Source: SHZI01 sp031409515
GTDB lineage: Bacteria > Pseudomonadota > Gammaproteobacteria > Steroidobacterales > GCA-2729495
Direction: 5' to 3'
Length of the DNA stretch: 64,000 bases
Assembly: GCA_031409515.1 (NCBI GenBank)
Contig: JANNXJ010000004.1
Location: 42,325 to 106,324 of the forward strand
Below, piece after piece: positions 17,382 to 25,779 of the stretch; positions within the stretch are counted from its first letter, which is position 1, and every line of letters begins with the position of its first letter. The position numbers and the translations under genes were made by a program. Below the pieces are notes generated by a model that ran no database searches, was not told the origin of the DNA, and saw nothing but the letters and a program-made list of their open reading frames with translations.

Positions 17382-18653
17382 TCAGGCGCCCGCCTTGGCC
17401 CGGGCCGCGCGGAAGCGGCCCGTCTGGATGTAGGCGTTCTTCGATTCCTTGACCACGATGCGATTGCGCCCGTCTTCCTTGGCCTGGTAGAGCGCCTCGT
17501 CGGCCAGCTGGATGGCCCCGGCCAGGCTGCGCTCGTTGCCCGGACTCACGATGGCAACCCCCACACTCACAGTCAGCCAGGGGCCCGTGGTGGACTCCGC
17601 ATGGGGAATTTTCTGCTCCTCGACGCTGCGCCGAAGCATCTCGGGAATCTCCCGACCGAAGTCCTGCGCGGGGCCATACAGCACCAGGGCAAACTCCTCG
17701 CCACCGAAACGGGCCGCGAAGTCGAGGGGGCGCTGGGCACAGGTAGCAATCACTTCAGCAACCCGCTTCAGGGCATCGTCACCGGCCTGGTGTCCGTAAA
17801 GATCGTTGAAGGCCTTGAAGTGATCGATATCGACGAGCAGCAGCGTCAGCTGGCTCTGATCCCGGCGGGACTGGCGCCAGAGTTTCTCCACATCCCTGTC
17901 ATAGCGCCGGCGGTTGTAGAGCCCGGTCAGGCCATCGCGCTCAGCCAGGTCATTGAGCATCCTGGATTCGAGGAACGCCTGGCGCACCGCCGATTCCAGC
18001 TGAAAGCAGCAGTAGGCGCCGATAAGGTTCACCGCCAGCAACGTCAGTCCCGAGAACAGGGCTTCCTGCACCGGGATCTGCCACTCCACCATCCCCCAGA
18101 CGTACATGGCGGAAATCGTCAGGGCCACGGCGGCGGCGTACCAGAAGTGCAGCCCGAGCACGAGCCAGATCAGAAAGATCCAGGCGACTTCGGCCCCAAA
18201 GTAATAGGGCGCCCCGTGCAGACTGGCCCGGACCGTCAATGAGGTGCAGAAGAGTCCGATCCAGAGCGCCGTCAGCGCCAGGAGCGCCTGATAGGCTACA
18301 TGGGAGCCCTCCTTGTAGGACGCCACCAGGGTTGCCATCAGGGTGGGGAGCATGACCCCCAGCATGAATGCGGCCGTTTGCCAGGAGAGGCTCTCCCGCA
18401 TCACGGCGACGATCAGGGAGAGAAAGATGGCGGCTGCGCCAATCACCAGAATCGGGCGCGTCTTGGAGTAGTTGGCTTCGGCGTAGACCCGCCGGAACTC
18501 GCCCTCGACGAACTGACTGAAGCGCAGCCGGAACAGGCCGGGGCGCCGCTCGGTCACCAGCGAGGTCAAGTGATGTTGAACATCGAAACTCAAAAGCGTC
18601 TTGCCCCAAACAGCCCCCGCAGAACGACCGCGAGAGCCTGCCCATCCCAGCAC
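17382..18653 (-). CDS. membrane-bound diguanylate cyclase (GGDEF)
   Basis: Up to 423 aa. About six hydrophobic segments (roughly residues 65-240) form an N-terminal membrane sensor. A GGDEF domain follows, with the active-site variant GGEEF in ARFGGEEFALVL. The allosteric inhibitory RxxD (RPLD) lies exactly five residues upstream, so product feedback is expected. It makes cyclic di-GMP from two GTP. No EAL domain. The start is uncertain: ATG 18653 is used here, but a TTG at 18593 (SFDVQHH...) would also give a complete protein. Confidence 0.9.
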   Translation of the reverse strand: MLGWAGSRGRSAGAVWGKTLLSFDVQHHLTSLVTERRPGLFRLRFSQFVEGEFRRVYAEANYSKTRPILVIGAAAIFLSLIVAVMRESLSWQTAAFMLGVMLPTLMATLVASYKEGSHVAYQALLALTALWIGLFCTSLTVRASLHGAPYYFGAEVAWIFLIWLVLGLHFWYAAAVALTISAMYVWGMVEWQIPVQEALFSGLTLLAVNLIGAYCCFQLESAVRQAFLESRMLNDLAERDGLTGLYNRRRYDRDVEKLWRQSRRDQSQLTLLLVDIDHFKAFNDLYGHQAGDDALKRVAEVIATCAQRPLDFAARFGGEEFALVLYGPAQDFGREIPEMLRRSVEEQKIPHAESTTGPWLTVSVGVAIVSPGNERSLAGAIQLADEALYQAKEDGRNRIVVKESKNAYIQTGRFRAARAKAGA

Positions 18654-18663
18654 CCAGAGCGGA

Positions 18664-18687
18664 CGTTACTGGCTGGTTACCGTAACG
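18664..18687. promoter_or_regulatory. inverted repeat in divergent intergenic region
   Basis: CGTTAC (18664-18669) and GTAACG (18682-18687) form matching arms, and GTTAC-C-GTAAC (18676-18686) is itself a perfect palindrome. It lies between the divergent diguanylate cyclase and the gene at 18747, a sensible place for an operator. The binding protein is unknown. Confidence 0.35.
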
Positions 18688-18746
18688 ACTGCGCAGTGAG
18701 TCACACTTCACTTCCAGGCGCCGGAAGTCGCATAGGATAGCGGCCG

Positions 18747-19364
18747 ATGTTGACTCACGATTCAAACGCCCGGCCCTTTGCCAGCGCCATCGGCTTCGTC
18801 GGCGCCACCCTGGTCCTGGTGCTGGGCACCCTGGCCCTGATGCAGCCCATCCCCCCCGGGGCCCCGAAGGGCGGGGATGCCGCCGCCAACGACCAGAAGC
18901 CCTGCACCCTGCAGCCGGAAGGCTTTCTGCGCGGCCGCTTTTTCGGCGCCCTGAACCTCACAGCCGACTGGTCCGGCGCAAACCTCTACTGTGACGGCAT
19001 GGAGCGACCTGGCGGCGACGGCATCCGGCTCTTTTTCGCCACAGCCCGGCGCGGCGGCGAGCGGCTTTCCGTGCTAATCGGTATCGATGGCAAGCCCGCA
19101 GACCTCCCGGGCCAGGAGCGGCCTGCCAACGTGACGGTTATCGACGAACAGGCAGGCCGGTTCTTCAGCTCGGGCGGCCCCGGCCGCTGCTGGGCCAGCA
19201 TCGCTTCCGTCGTGCCACTGCCCGGGGCTGACCGTACGCCGGCGGGCTACCGGATCGATGGCCTCGTCTACTGCGTTGGCGCCCTGCCTTCCGTCGGTGA
19301 CCGGACGTCGCTGACGCTCAGCGAGCTGCAGTTCGCGGGGCGAGTCTCAGCGGATGAAGCGTAG
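18747..19364 (+). CDS. hypothetical membrane-anchored protein
   Basis: 205 aa. A single N-terminal hydrophobic segment (about residues 13-33) is followed by a periplasmic-looking domain with four Cys (CTLQPEG, YCDGMERP, RCWASI, YCVGALP), which could form two disulfides. Family not recognised. Its end overlaps the start of the DUF192 gene by 11 bp, so the two are translationally coupled. Confidence 0.65.
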   Translation: MLTHDSNARPFASAIGFVGATLVLVLGTLALMQPIPPGAPKGGDAAANDQKPCTLQPEGFLRGRFFGALNLTADWSGANLYCDGMERPGGDGIRLFFATARRGGERLSVLIGIDGKPADLPGQERPANVTVIDEQAGRFFSSGGPGRCWASIASVVPLPGADRTPAGYRIDGLVYCVGALPSVGDRTSLTLSELQFAGRVSADEA

Positions 19365-19827
19365 CGGCAGACTGGCGGGTCTCACGGGCCTCGTCCTGCT
19401 CTGGGTGGCTGCCGGGCTCGAGGCCGGCGTCGAGCCAGCCCACCTGGTGACAGGCTTTCCCCGCGGGCAGGCGGTGCTGGTCACGACCGGCCTGCGCTGC
19501 CTGCGGATCGACCTGTACGTCGCCAGCACAGCAGAGCAGCGGGCCCAGGGACTGATGTACGTCGAGGTGCTGCCCGAGTTCGAGGGCATGTACTTCGGCT
19601 ACGGGGCTCCGGTGGAGATCGCCATGTGGATGAAAAACACGGTGCTCTCCCTCGACATGCTCTTCATCGGCGCGGACGGCGCCGTCGGGAAGATCGCCCG
19701 GAACACGCAGCCACAGTCGACGGACAGGATTACTTCGAACGGCCCTGTGGTCGGGGTACTGGAACTGAGCGCGGGGTTTGCCCGCCGCTGGCGCGTGGAG
19801 CCGGGGTCGCGGCTGCTCCTCTTCTAG
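19354..19827 (+). CDS. DUF192 family secreted protein
   Basis: 157 aa. An N-terminal signal segment (LAGLTGLVLLWVAAGLEAG) precedes a DUF192 domain with the diagnostic strings EQRAQGLMY, MYFGYG and AMWMKNTVLSLDMLFIG. DUF192 proteins are small periplasmic beta-barrel-like proteins of unknown role. The start lies within the 3' end of the preceding gene. It is convergent with the lipoprotein gene ending at 19843. Confidence 0.88.
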   Translation: MKRSGRLAGLTGLVLLWVAAGLEAGVEPAHLVTGFPRGQAVLVTTGLRCLRIDLYVASTAEQRAQGLMYVEVLPEFEGMYFGYGAPVEIAMWMKNTVLSLDMLFIGADGAVGKIARNTQPQSTDRITSNGPVVGVLELSAGFARRWRVEPGSRLLLF

Positions 19828-19842
19828 GCGCCCGTGCGCCCG

Positions 19843-20193
19843 TCACGTGCCCGGGGTTGCAATACAGCGAATCTCCCAACGCTGCTGATAGCCCGCGGGA
19901 TTGTCTTCAAGAAAGTCAAAGGGCCTGCGCTTCACCACCTCATGCCCCGTGGCACAGAGACGACGTTGCTTGAGCCAGGCCTCCAGCCACTCCATGCGGG
20001 CCGCATCCGCCGCCGGATTGTCCTGGGGGAAATCCGAGGGGAAGCTGACGTCGAAGTAAATCCGCTCGGGATGATCAAAGGGCTGGACCAGGCGGCTGTA
20101 GCGATGACGATCGAAATCCATACTCTTGTCGATAGCTTTGTCCATGCTCGCGCACCCGGCGGCCAGGCAAACCAAAAGCACCACTTTCCGCAC
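19843..20193 (-). CDS. small hypothetical lipoprotein
   Basis: 116 aa. A short signal MRKVVLLVCLAAGC ends in a lipobox; the rest is a charged domain with two Cys near the C-terminal half (RRLCATG and EIRCIAT) and the motif DVSFPSDFPQ. No family recognised. It is divergent from tonB, with a 374-bp gap between start codons. Confidence 0.65.
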   Translation of the reverse strand: MRKVVLLVCLAAGCASMDKAIDKSMDFDRHRYSRLVQPFDHPERIYFDVSFPSDFPQDNPAADAARMEWLEAWLKQRRLCATGHEVVKRRPFDFLEDNPAGYQQRWEIRCIATPGT

Positions 20194-20567
20194 GGTCTAC
20201 TCCCCGGGCTACTGCCCCGCAGTGCGGGGATTGTTGCAGTCGTACTGCTGCCAATCTACCCCGGGATTGCAGAGGGGGGCCCGGGTGCAGATGCCCCGGA
20301 AGGGCCACCTGTTACGTCGATGTGCAATCACCGTAAAGATCGGGTAAATTTAGCCTCAAGGTCCGCGGTACGTGCCCGGGCCATATGGAGCTGGTCCCGC
20401 CGCCGGACATTGGATTGCCGGTTGAGTGGAGCGAAGAAGCCGGCATGGCTAGATTAGTAGCGGAGGCGCTCCGGAACGCCTTGTGGGGGCCCCGGCGGGC
20501 CGATTAGCAGTCGAACAGCACGTGATCGAGCCGCAGAGCGTCGAGAAGAGCACGCAGAACAGAATCC
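20194..20567. other. 374-bp intergenic region upstream of the tonB operon
   Basis: No convincing coding frame, RNA gene or repeat is seen. It must hold the divergent promoters of the lipoprotein gene and the tonB-exbB-exbD operon. I find no strongly matching sigma-70 -35/-10 pair, no clear Fur-box palindrome and no obvious riboswitch fold by eye. Confidence 0.4.
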
Positions 20568-21194
20568 ATGGATAGCACGTTTGACACAGGCTTGGGCGGG
20601 GGTCGCAAGACCACGGTCACCGGCATCATCATCGCCTTCCACGTGTTTCTGGTGTGGGCGCTGCTGCAGAGCCTGAACACCATCGTCGTTGACCGCCCGC
20701 CCCCTATCATCAAGGCGGAGATCATCGAGGAAATCCCGGATGAGGAGGCACCGCCGCCTCCGCCCCCGACCATCGAGGCACCGCCACCCTATGTGCCGCC
20801 CCCGGATATCGTGATTGATCTCCCGGTGGATGCCCCGGTGACGAGCGGCGCACTCGTGGTAACGAACAAGCCGGCGCCGCCTCCGCCCGTGGCCAAGGCA
20901 GGGATCAAGAAAGCCCCGGAAATTGACCCCAAGTTCAAGAAGCGGTTCCAGCCAGACTACCCGCCCACCTCCCGCCGTCTCGGCGAAGAAGGGTCCGTGG
21001 TTCTCCAGGTGCTCGTGGGCACCGACGGCAAGGTTCAGGACGGCAAAGTTCAGACGAGTAGCGGCTTCCCGCGCCTCGATGAAGCAGCACTCAAGCACGC
21101 CTTGCGGGCCTGGCGGTTTACGCCGGGCACGGAGGACGGCGCTCCAGTGACGGCATGGCACTCGGTCAAGGTCACGTTCAAGATCGAGGGTTGA
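20568..21194 (+). CDS. tonB: energy transducer TonB
   Basis: 208 aa. One N-terminal transmembrane segment (about residues 16-38) is followed by a Pro-rich periplasmic spacer containing EEAPPPPPPTIEAPPPYVPP. The TonB C-terminal domain begins near FQPDYPPTSRRLGEEGSVV and ends WHSVKVTFKIEG. It couples proton motive force to outer-membrane receptors. It is first in the run tonB-exbB-exbD-exbD-TPR-TPR, with 46 bp to exbB. Confidence 0.94.
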   Translation: MDSTFDTGLGGGRKTTVTGIIIAFHVFLVWALLQSLNTIVVDRPPPIIKAEIIEEIPDEEAPPPPPPTIEAPPPYVPPPDIVIDLPVDAPVTSGALVVTNKPAPPPPVAKAGIKKAPEIDPKFKKRFQPDYPPTSRRLGEEGSVVLQVLVGTDGKVQDGKVQTSSGFPRLDEAALKHALRAWRFTPGTEDGAPVTAWHSVKVTFKIEG

Positions 21195-21240
21195 TTTTCA
21201 AGCCGCGGGCAACCGGGGCACTATTCAAGGTAAGTGAGTC

Positions 21241-22140
21241 ATGGCAGGCGAGAACATTCAGCTGGCACAGAACGCAGAAACTGCAGCCCCCGCCGATCCG
21301 GCGCTGGCGGCACCCGCATTGGATGGGACCATTCCGGTAGACACGGCGGTCGATCCGACCGCGCTGCCCGCCGACGGCTCCATGCCGGTCGACGGCAGTG
21401 CTCTCGACCTCACGGCGGTCGACGAGGGTGTAGCGGATACCAGCCTCAATGACGAAGTGGCAGCCAACCCCTACGGTCTTGCCGAGCTGTGGGCGCAGGG
21501 CGACTTTGTGGCCCGGGGCACCCTCATCATCCTGACGCTGATGTCCCTGTATTCCTGGATCATCATCCTGACCAAGCTCTGGGAGCAGCAGCGGCTGCTC
21601 AAGCAGGCCAAGGAAGCCAGCCGGGATTTCTGGACCACCAACTCCCTGAGCGAAGGCCTGGGCAAGCTGACCGGCAAGGGCAACGTCTACCGTTCCATGG
21701 TGGAAAGCGGGATCAGCGCCAGCGAACACCACGAGGGCAAGCTCACCGAGAAGGTCCCGCTGGCGGACTGGATCAGCGGCAAGCTGCAGCAGAACGTCGA
21801 TCGCATGACCAACGAGATGCAGGGTGGCCTGTCCTTCCTCGCCTCGGTAGGGTCCACGGCGCCCTTCGTCGGCCTCTTCGGCACGGTGTGGGGTATTTAT
21901 CACGCCCTGATCGCCATCGGCGTCGCCGGGCAGGCCAGCATCGACAAGGTGGCAGGCCCCGTCGGGGAAGCGCTCATCATGACCGCCATCGGTCTGGCCG
22001 TCGCGGTGCCCGCGGTGCTGGGTTACAACTGGCTGCTGCGCCGTAACAAGGCGATCCTTGACCAGCTGCGCTACTTCACCAACGACCTCTATGCGACCTT
22101 GGTGAGTGGCGGCGGCCAATCTTCCGGGCAGCGGAAGTAG
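21241..22140 (+). CDS. exbB: ExbB/TolQ-family proton channel with acidic N-terminal extension
   Basis: 299 aa. The MotA/TolQ/ExbB domain has three membrane helices, the second and third in LASVGSTAPFVGLFGTVWG and EALIMTAIGLAVAVPAV. The first about 85 residues are an Asp/Pro/Ala-rich low-complexity tail (PVDTAVDP, MPVDGSALDL) ending just before the first helix. E. coli ExbB lacks such a tail, but extended ExbB proteins are known in other proteobacteria. It forms the pentameric stator with ExbD. Confidence 0.93.
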   Translation: MAGENIQLAQNAETAAPADPALAAPALDGTIPVDTAVDPTALPADGSMPVDGSALDLTAVDEGVADTSLNDEVAANPYGLAELWAQGDFVARGTLIILTLMSLYSWIIILTKLWEQQRLLKQAKEASRDFWTTNSLSEGLGKLTGKGNVYRSMVESGISASEHHEGKLTEKVPLADWISGKLQQNVDRMTNEMQGGLSFLASVGSTAPFVGLFGTVWGIYHALIAIGVAGQASIDKVAGPVGEALIMTAIGLAVAVPAVLGYNWLLRRNKAILDQLRYFTNDLYATLVSGGGQSSGQRK

Positions 22141-22186
22141 TTTCCGGGAATCCTGGCAAGCGGGCAGGTCGTAAGGGAGTAGCACT

Positions 22187-22615
22187 ATGGGTATGAACGT
22201 TCCGTCGGGCGACGGCGAGGGAGAAATCCTGTCCGCGATTAATACCACGCCGCTGGTGGACGTGATGCTCGTGCTGCTCATCATCTTCTTGATCACCATT
22301 CCGGTGATCACCAAGACGGTGAAGCTGGACCTGCCCAAGGCCACCAACATCTCGACGATAACCAAGCCCGAAAACATCACGATCGCTGTCGACCAGCGGG
22401 GCAATGTCTACTGGAAGGACTCCATCGTTCCCAACCAGCAGGCGCTTGCCGACCTCATTCGGAACGCGGCGGTGGTAGTCCCCCAGCCGGAGATTCATGT
22501 GCGGGGTGACCGGAACGTGCGTTACGAGTACGTCGGCCGCGTAATCCTGCAACTGCAGAAGGGCGGCATCCAGAAGGTTGGCTTCATTTCCGAACCGGAT
22601 CGCGGCGTTCGCTAA
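22187..22615 (+). CDS. exbD: ExbD/TolR biopolymer transport protein (first copy)
   Basis: 142 aa. The single N-terminal membrane helix carries the conserved proton-binding Asp in NTTPLVDVMLVLLIIF, followed by a periplasmic TolR-like domain ending VGFISEPDRGVR. It lies 46 bp after exbB, with AAGGGAG as its ribosome-binding site. A second, related exbD follows directly. Confidence 0.94.
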   Translation: MGMNVPSGDGEGEILSAINTTPLVDVMLVLLIIFLITIPVITKTVKLDLPKATNISTITKPENITIAVDQRGNVYWKDSIVPNQQALADLIRNAAVVVPQPEIHVRGDRNVRYEYVGRVILQLQKGGIQKVGFISEPDRGVR

Positions 22616-22656
22616 CAGGCACGCTCCCCGGAATCCCCAGGCAAAAGGTCAGAACA

Positions 22657-23076
22657 ATGAGCATGTCGGTAGGTTCCCCGGGCGACGGTGCCCCGATGAT
22701 GGAGATGAACACCACGCCGCTGATCGACGTGATGCTCGTGCTCATCATCATGCTCATCGTTACCCTGCCGGTCATGACCCACGCCGTGAAGCTGGACATG
22801 CCGCGGCCGGATAACGCCCCGCCGCCTGTCCAGCCCGAGATGGTGACGATCAGGATCGACTACGACGGCACGATTCTCTGGAATGATGCCGCAGTGCCCA
22901 ACCTCGCCACGCTGGAGCGTTACTTCAAGGTCGAGGCCCAGAAAGTGCCGCAACCCCAGGTGGCTATCCGTCCCGACGCCCGGGCCCGGTACGACGCCGT
23001 CGCTCAGGTTCTCGCCAGCGCCCAGCGCAATCGCATAGAGAAGATGGGACTAATCGGCAACGAACAGTTCGAGTAA
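22657..23076 (+). CDS. exbD: ExbD/TolR biopolymer transport protein (second copy)
   Basis: 139 aa. The same architecture as the preceding gene, with the Asp in NTTPLIDVMLVLIIMLIV and a periplasmic domain. The two share the helix and the general plan but differ in the periplasmic part (here RPDNAPPPVQPEMVTIRID). Tandem exbD genes of this kind are recurrent in TonB systems of Xanthomonas-like and marine gammaproteobacteria, where one ExbD may be specialised. Confidence 0.94.
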   Translation: MSMSVGSPGDGAPMMEMNTTPLIDVMLVLIIMLIVTLPVMTHAVKLDMPRPDNAPPPVQPEMVTIRIDYDGTILWNDAAVPNLATLERYFKVEAQKVPQPQVAIRPDARARYDAVAQVLASAQRNRIEKMGLIGNEQFE

Positions 23077-23092
23077 CTGTCCTGCCAGCCCA

Positions 23093-23127
23093 GGCACGAT
23101 TCAGGGCACGATTCAGGGCACATTCAG
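23093..23127. repeat. short tandem repeat, 12-bp unit
   Basis: GGCACGATTCAG occurs twice in tandem (23093-23104, 23105-23116), followed by an 11-bp imperfect copy GGCACATTCAG (23117-23127). It lies in the 113-bp gap between the second exbD and the first TPR gene. It may be replication slippage. Confidence 0.8.
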
Positions 23128-23189
23128 TCAATCAGCAGAGCATCCCGGTCAGCACTAAGGCCAGGATGCACAGAAGTGCGGAGGAAATG

Positions 23190-24458
23190 ATGGTGAAGCC
23201 GAAACGCCCGACGACGTTGCTGCCAGCGGTTCTCGTAGCCTGCTTGGCCCTGGCTGTGACCCACGCTCCGGAGTCCCTGGCCCAGAAGTCAGCTTCGTCT
23301 GCCAAGCCGCCCAAGATGAATCCCGACGTGGTGAAACCGCTGCAGGCAGCGGTAGAACTCGCCAATGCGGGCAAGTTCGCCGAAGCTGAAGCTGAACTGC
23401 AGAAGGCCGAAGCGGTCACCGGCAAGACAGCTTTCGAGCAGTTCAATATTGACGAGCTCTATTGTTTTACCTCGCTCAAGCAGGCCAGGTACGACCCGGC
23501 GGCGAAGACCTGCGATAGCGGCCTGGCTTCAGGTCTCCTGCCGCCGGAGCAGGTCAACGACCGTCTCCGACTGCTTTCCCAACTCTATCTGCAGACCAAG
23601 CCCCGGGATCTGACCAAGTCCGGGGAGTATGGCAAGCGCTGGCTGGAGGCCACGGGCAACCGGGATCCGGTGATGCTCGGTCTGGTGGGTCAGGCCGCCT
23701 ACTTCAGTGACAACTTCAGCGCTGCCGTCACCTACATGAAGGAGGCTATAGCGGTCAGCGTGGCTGCCGGCAAGAAGCCGGACGAGAACTGGCTGCTGAT
23801 CGTCCAGAGCTCCTACGCCAAACTGAAGAACAACCCCGGCATCCTGGAGGCCACCACCGAGCTCCTGCGCTACTACCCCTCCAAGGCCCAGTGGCAGACC
23901 CTGGCGCAGGACTTGCTGGCCCGATCGGCCAACAAGGACCGCCAGATACTGCAGGTCTTCCGGCTTCTGTCCCAGGTAGATGCCATGGACGGCGCAGACG
24001 ACTTCACGGAGGCGGCCACCGTGGCCATCCAGTCCGGATCGCCCGGCGAGGCCCTGAAGTTCATGGAGAAGGGTTACTCCAGTGGGGTGCTTGAGAAGAG
24101 TGGCGACAAGGCCAAGAGCCAGGCGCTCCTGGCTGACGCCAAGCGCCTGGCCGCGGCGGACCAGAAGACCCTCCCGCAGTTCGAGAAGGAAGCCCAGGCG
24201 GACAAGGCCGGCGAGGCGGATGTGAAGCTGGGCGAGGCCTTCCTGAGCTACGGTCAGGCCGCCAAGGGCCTGGAAGCCATCCAGAGAGGGATCACCAAGG
24301 GTGGCGTCAAGAGCCTGGACGAAGCTAACCTGTCCCTCGGCCGGGCGTATATCCTGAACAACAATAATCCCGAGGCCCTCAAGACCTTTGCGCTCGTGAC
24401 CAGTCCGGAGTACCTCCAGCTGGCGAGGCTCTGGTCGATCCACGTCAGCCAACTCTAG
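23190..24458 (+). CDS. secreted TPR protein, TonB-system associated (paralogue 1)
   Basis: About 422 aa. A signal peptide (TTLLPAVLVACLALAVTHA) is followed by helical repeats of TPR type throughout (for example AVELANAGKFAEAEAELQKA). The start at 23190 is chosen because GGAGG at 23180-23184 is 5 bp away; ATGs at 23166 and 23187 are alternatives. Related periplasmic TPR proteins accompany TonB-ExbB-ExbD-ExbD sets in other gammaproteobacteria and are thought to help the TonB complex. It is followed by a full-length paralogue 21 bp later. Confidence 0.85.
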   Translation: MVKPKRPTTLLPAVLVACLALAVTHAPESLAQKSASSAKPPKMNPDVVKPLQAAVELANAGKFAEAEAELQKAEAVTGKTAFEQFNIDELYCFTSLKQARYDPAAKTCDSGLASGLLPPEQVNDRLRLLSQLYLQTKPRDLTKSGEYGKRWLEATGNRDPVMLGLVGQAAYFSDNFSAAVTYMKEAIAVSVAAGKKPDENWLLIVQSSYAKLKNNPGILEATTELLRYYPSKAQWQTLAQDLLARSANKDRQILQVFRLLSQVDAMDGADDFTEAATVAIQSGSPGEALKFMEKGYSSGVLEKSGDKAKSQALLADAKRLAAADQKTLPQFEKEAQADKAGEADVKLGEAFLSYGQAAKGLEAIQRGITKGGVKSLDEANLSLGRAYILNNNNPEALKTFALVTSPEYLQLARLWSIHVSQL

Positions 24459-24479
24459 TCGCTTCAAGGACGGTCTTAC

Positions 24480-25700
24480 ATGCTGAAGAAGTCGCTGCTC
24501 ATCGTCTCTCTCGCCGTGATTTCGAGTCTGGCGATGGTCACCTTGCTCGCCCCCGCGCCCGCCTACGCGCAGCAGGCCAAGGTGGGCAAGAAGGTGGGTG
24601 AACCGCTGGCGGCCGCTCTGGAAGCCGGCAAGAAGGGCCAGTATTCCGAGGCCCTGGCCAAGCTCAAGGTTGCCGACGCGGTTTCCGGCAAGACGGCCTT
24701 TGAGCAGTTTCAGATCAATGAGACCTATGGCTTCGTCTACCTCAAGCAGCGCAACTACGCCGCGGCAGCAGGGGCCTACGAGCGCAGCCTGAAGTCCGGT
24801 CAGCTGCCGGCGGGTCAGGTCAACGACCGGACCAAACAGCTTGCCCAGCTTAATTTCCAGGCGCCCCGCAACCTGCCCAAGGTCATCGAGTACGCCAACG
24901 AGTACCTCAAGGCCACGGGGGGCAAGGATGCCACCATGCAAGCCATGCTGGGTCAGACCTATCAGCTCTCCGGCAATGACAAGGCGGCTATAGCGGCCGT
25001 GCAGAACGCCGTGAAGCTCTCCGGCCGGCCGGAAGAAAACTGGCTGCGAATCCTGCTGAAGTCCTACGGCACCCTCGGCGACGCCAAGGGCGTCAGCGAC
25101 ACCACCCAGACGCTGGTCCGGATGTACCCAACCCAGGACAACTGGCGGCTGCTGTCCAGTGAGCTCCGCAAGCAGGCCAGCGGCGACGACCGTACAGCCC
25201 TGAACGTCTACCGGCTGATGACCGCCCTCGACCTGATGGACAAGCCCGATCTCTACACCGACTCCGCGATCATCGCCCTGCAGTCAGGCTTGCCCGCGGA
25301 AGGCGTCAGCATCATGGAGCAGGGCTACAACCGGAAGATGTTCACGCCCAAGGACGAGGCCCGGGCCCAGCGGGTCCTGGCCGATGCCCGGAAGAAAGTT
25401 GCGGCCCAGCAGCCAAGCCTGGGCAAGCTGACGCAGGCGGCCAATGGCTCGAAGATCGGTCAGGATGAGGTCCTCCTCGGTGAGGTCCTGCTCAGCTACG
25501 GCCAGGCTGAGCAGGCGGCTGCCGCCGGTAAGCGGGCCCTGGCGAAGGGGGCTAACCCGGACGATGTGTGGATGCTGATTGGCCGCAGTCAGATCCAGCT
25601 CAAGAACGGTGCAGAAGCCCGCAAGGCCTTCAGCCAGGTGAAGGGCGCCGAGGCAGCCTCCGTGGCGAAGCTCTGGGGAATCTACGCCGCCCGAATCTGA
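24480..25700 (+). CDS. secreted TPR protein, TonB-system associated (paralogue 2)
   Basis: 406 aa. The signal peptide MLKKSLLIVSLAVISSLAMV ends near PAYAQQ. It aligns end to end with the preceding gene: both share SGKTAFEQF, the block around QVNDR and a C-terminal LARLW/VAKLWGIY segment, so this is a tandem duplication followed by divergence. It is the last gene of the TonB operon; small GC-rich hairpins follow its stop. Confidence 0.87.
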   Translation: MLKKSLLIVSLAVISSLAMVTLLAPAPAYAQQAKVGKKVGEPLAAALEAGKKGQYSEALAKLKVADAVSGKTAFEQFQINETYGFVYLKQRNYAAAAGAYERSLKSGQLPAGQVNDRTKQLAQLNFQAPRNLPKVIEYANEYLKATGGKDATMQAMLGQTYQLSGNDKAAIAAVQNAVKLSGRPEENWLRILLKSYGTLGDAKGVSDTTQTLVRMYPTQDNWRLLSSELRKQASGDDRTALNVYRLMTALDLMDKPDLYTDSAIIALQSGLPAEGVSIMEQGYNRKMFTPKDEARAQRVLADARKKVAAQQPSLGKLTQAANGSKIGQDEVLLGEVLLSYGQAEQAAAAGKRALAKGANPDDVWMLIGRSQIQLKNGAEARKAFSQVKGAEAASVAKLWGIYAARI

Positions 25701-25733
25701 CCCCGGCTTCTCCGGGCGCCGGACCTGGTATAT

Positions 25734-25768
25734 AACAGAACCAAGGGCTTTTTCCCTTGGCTGCTGTT
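25734..25768 (+). promoter_or_regulatory. hairpin in the potF leader
   Basis: CCAAGGG (25741-25747) and CCCTTGG (25754-25760) form a perfect seven-pair stem around a CTTTTT loop. It is extended by AACAG/CTGTT outer arms. It sits 12 bp before the potF start and just after a TATATAAC sequence. It may be a leader structure of potF or part of the terminator of the preceding operon; there is no U-run after the stem. Confidence 0.4.
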
Positions 25769-25779
25769 CCGGGAGAATA

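Noticed and set aside
20194..20567. tRNA or small RNA genes in the largest gap
   Set aside because: No cloverleaf, CCA end or strong promoter-terminator pair is visible by eye. No tRNA or rRNA was recognised anywhere in the window.
23093..23127. CRISPR-like repeats
   Set aside because: Only two and a half contiguous 12-bp units, without spacers or cas genes.
23529..24941. 470-aa minus-strand open frame across both TPR genes
   Set aside because: Antisense to two real TPR genes and Leu/Gly-biased; no start context or motif.
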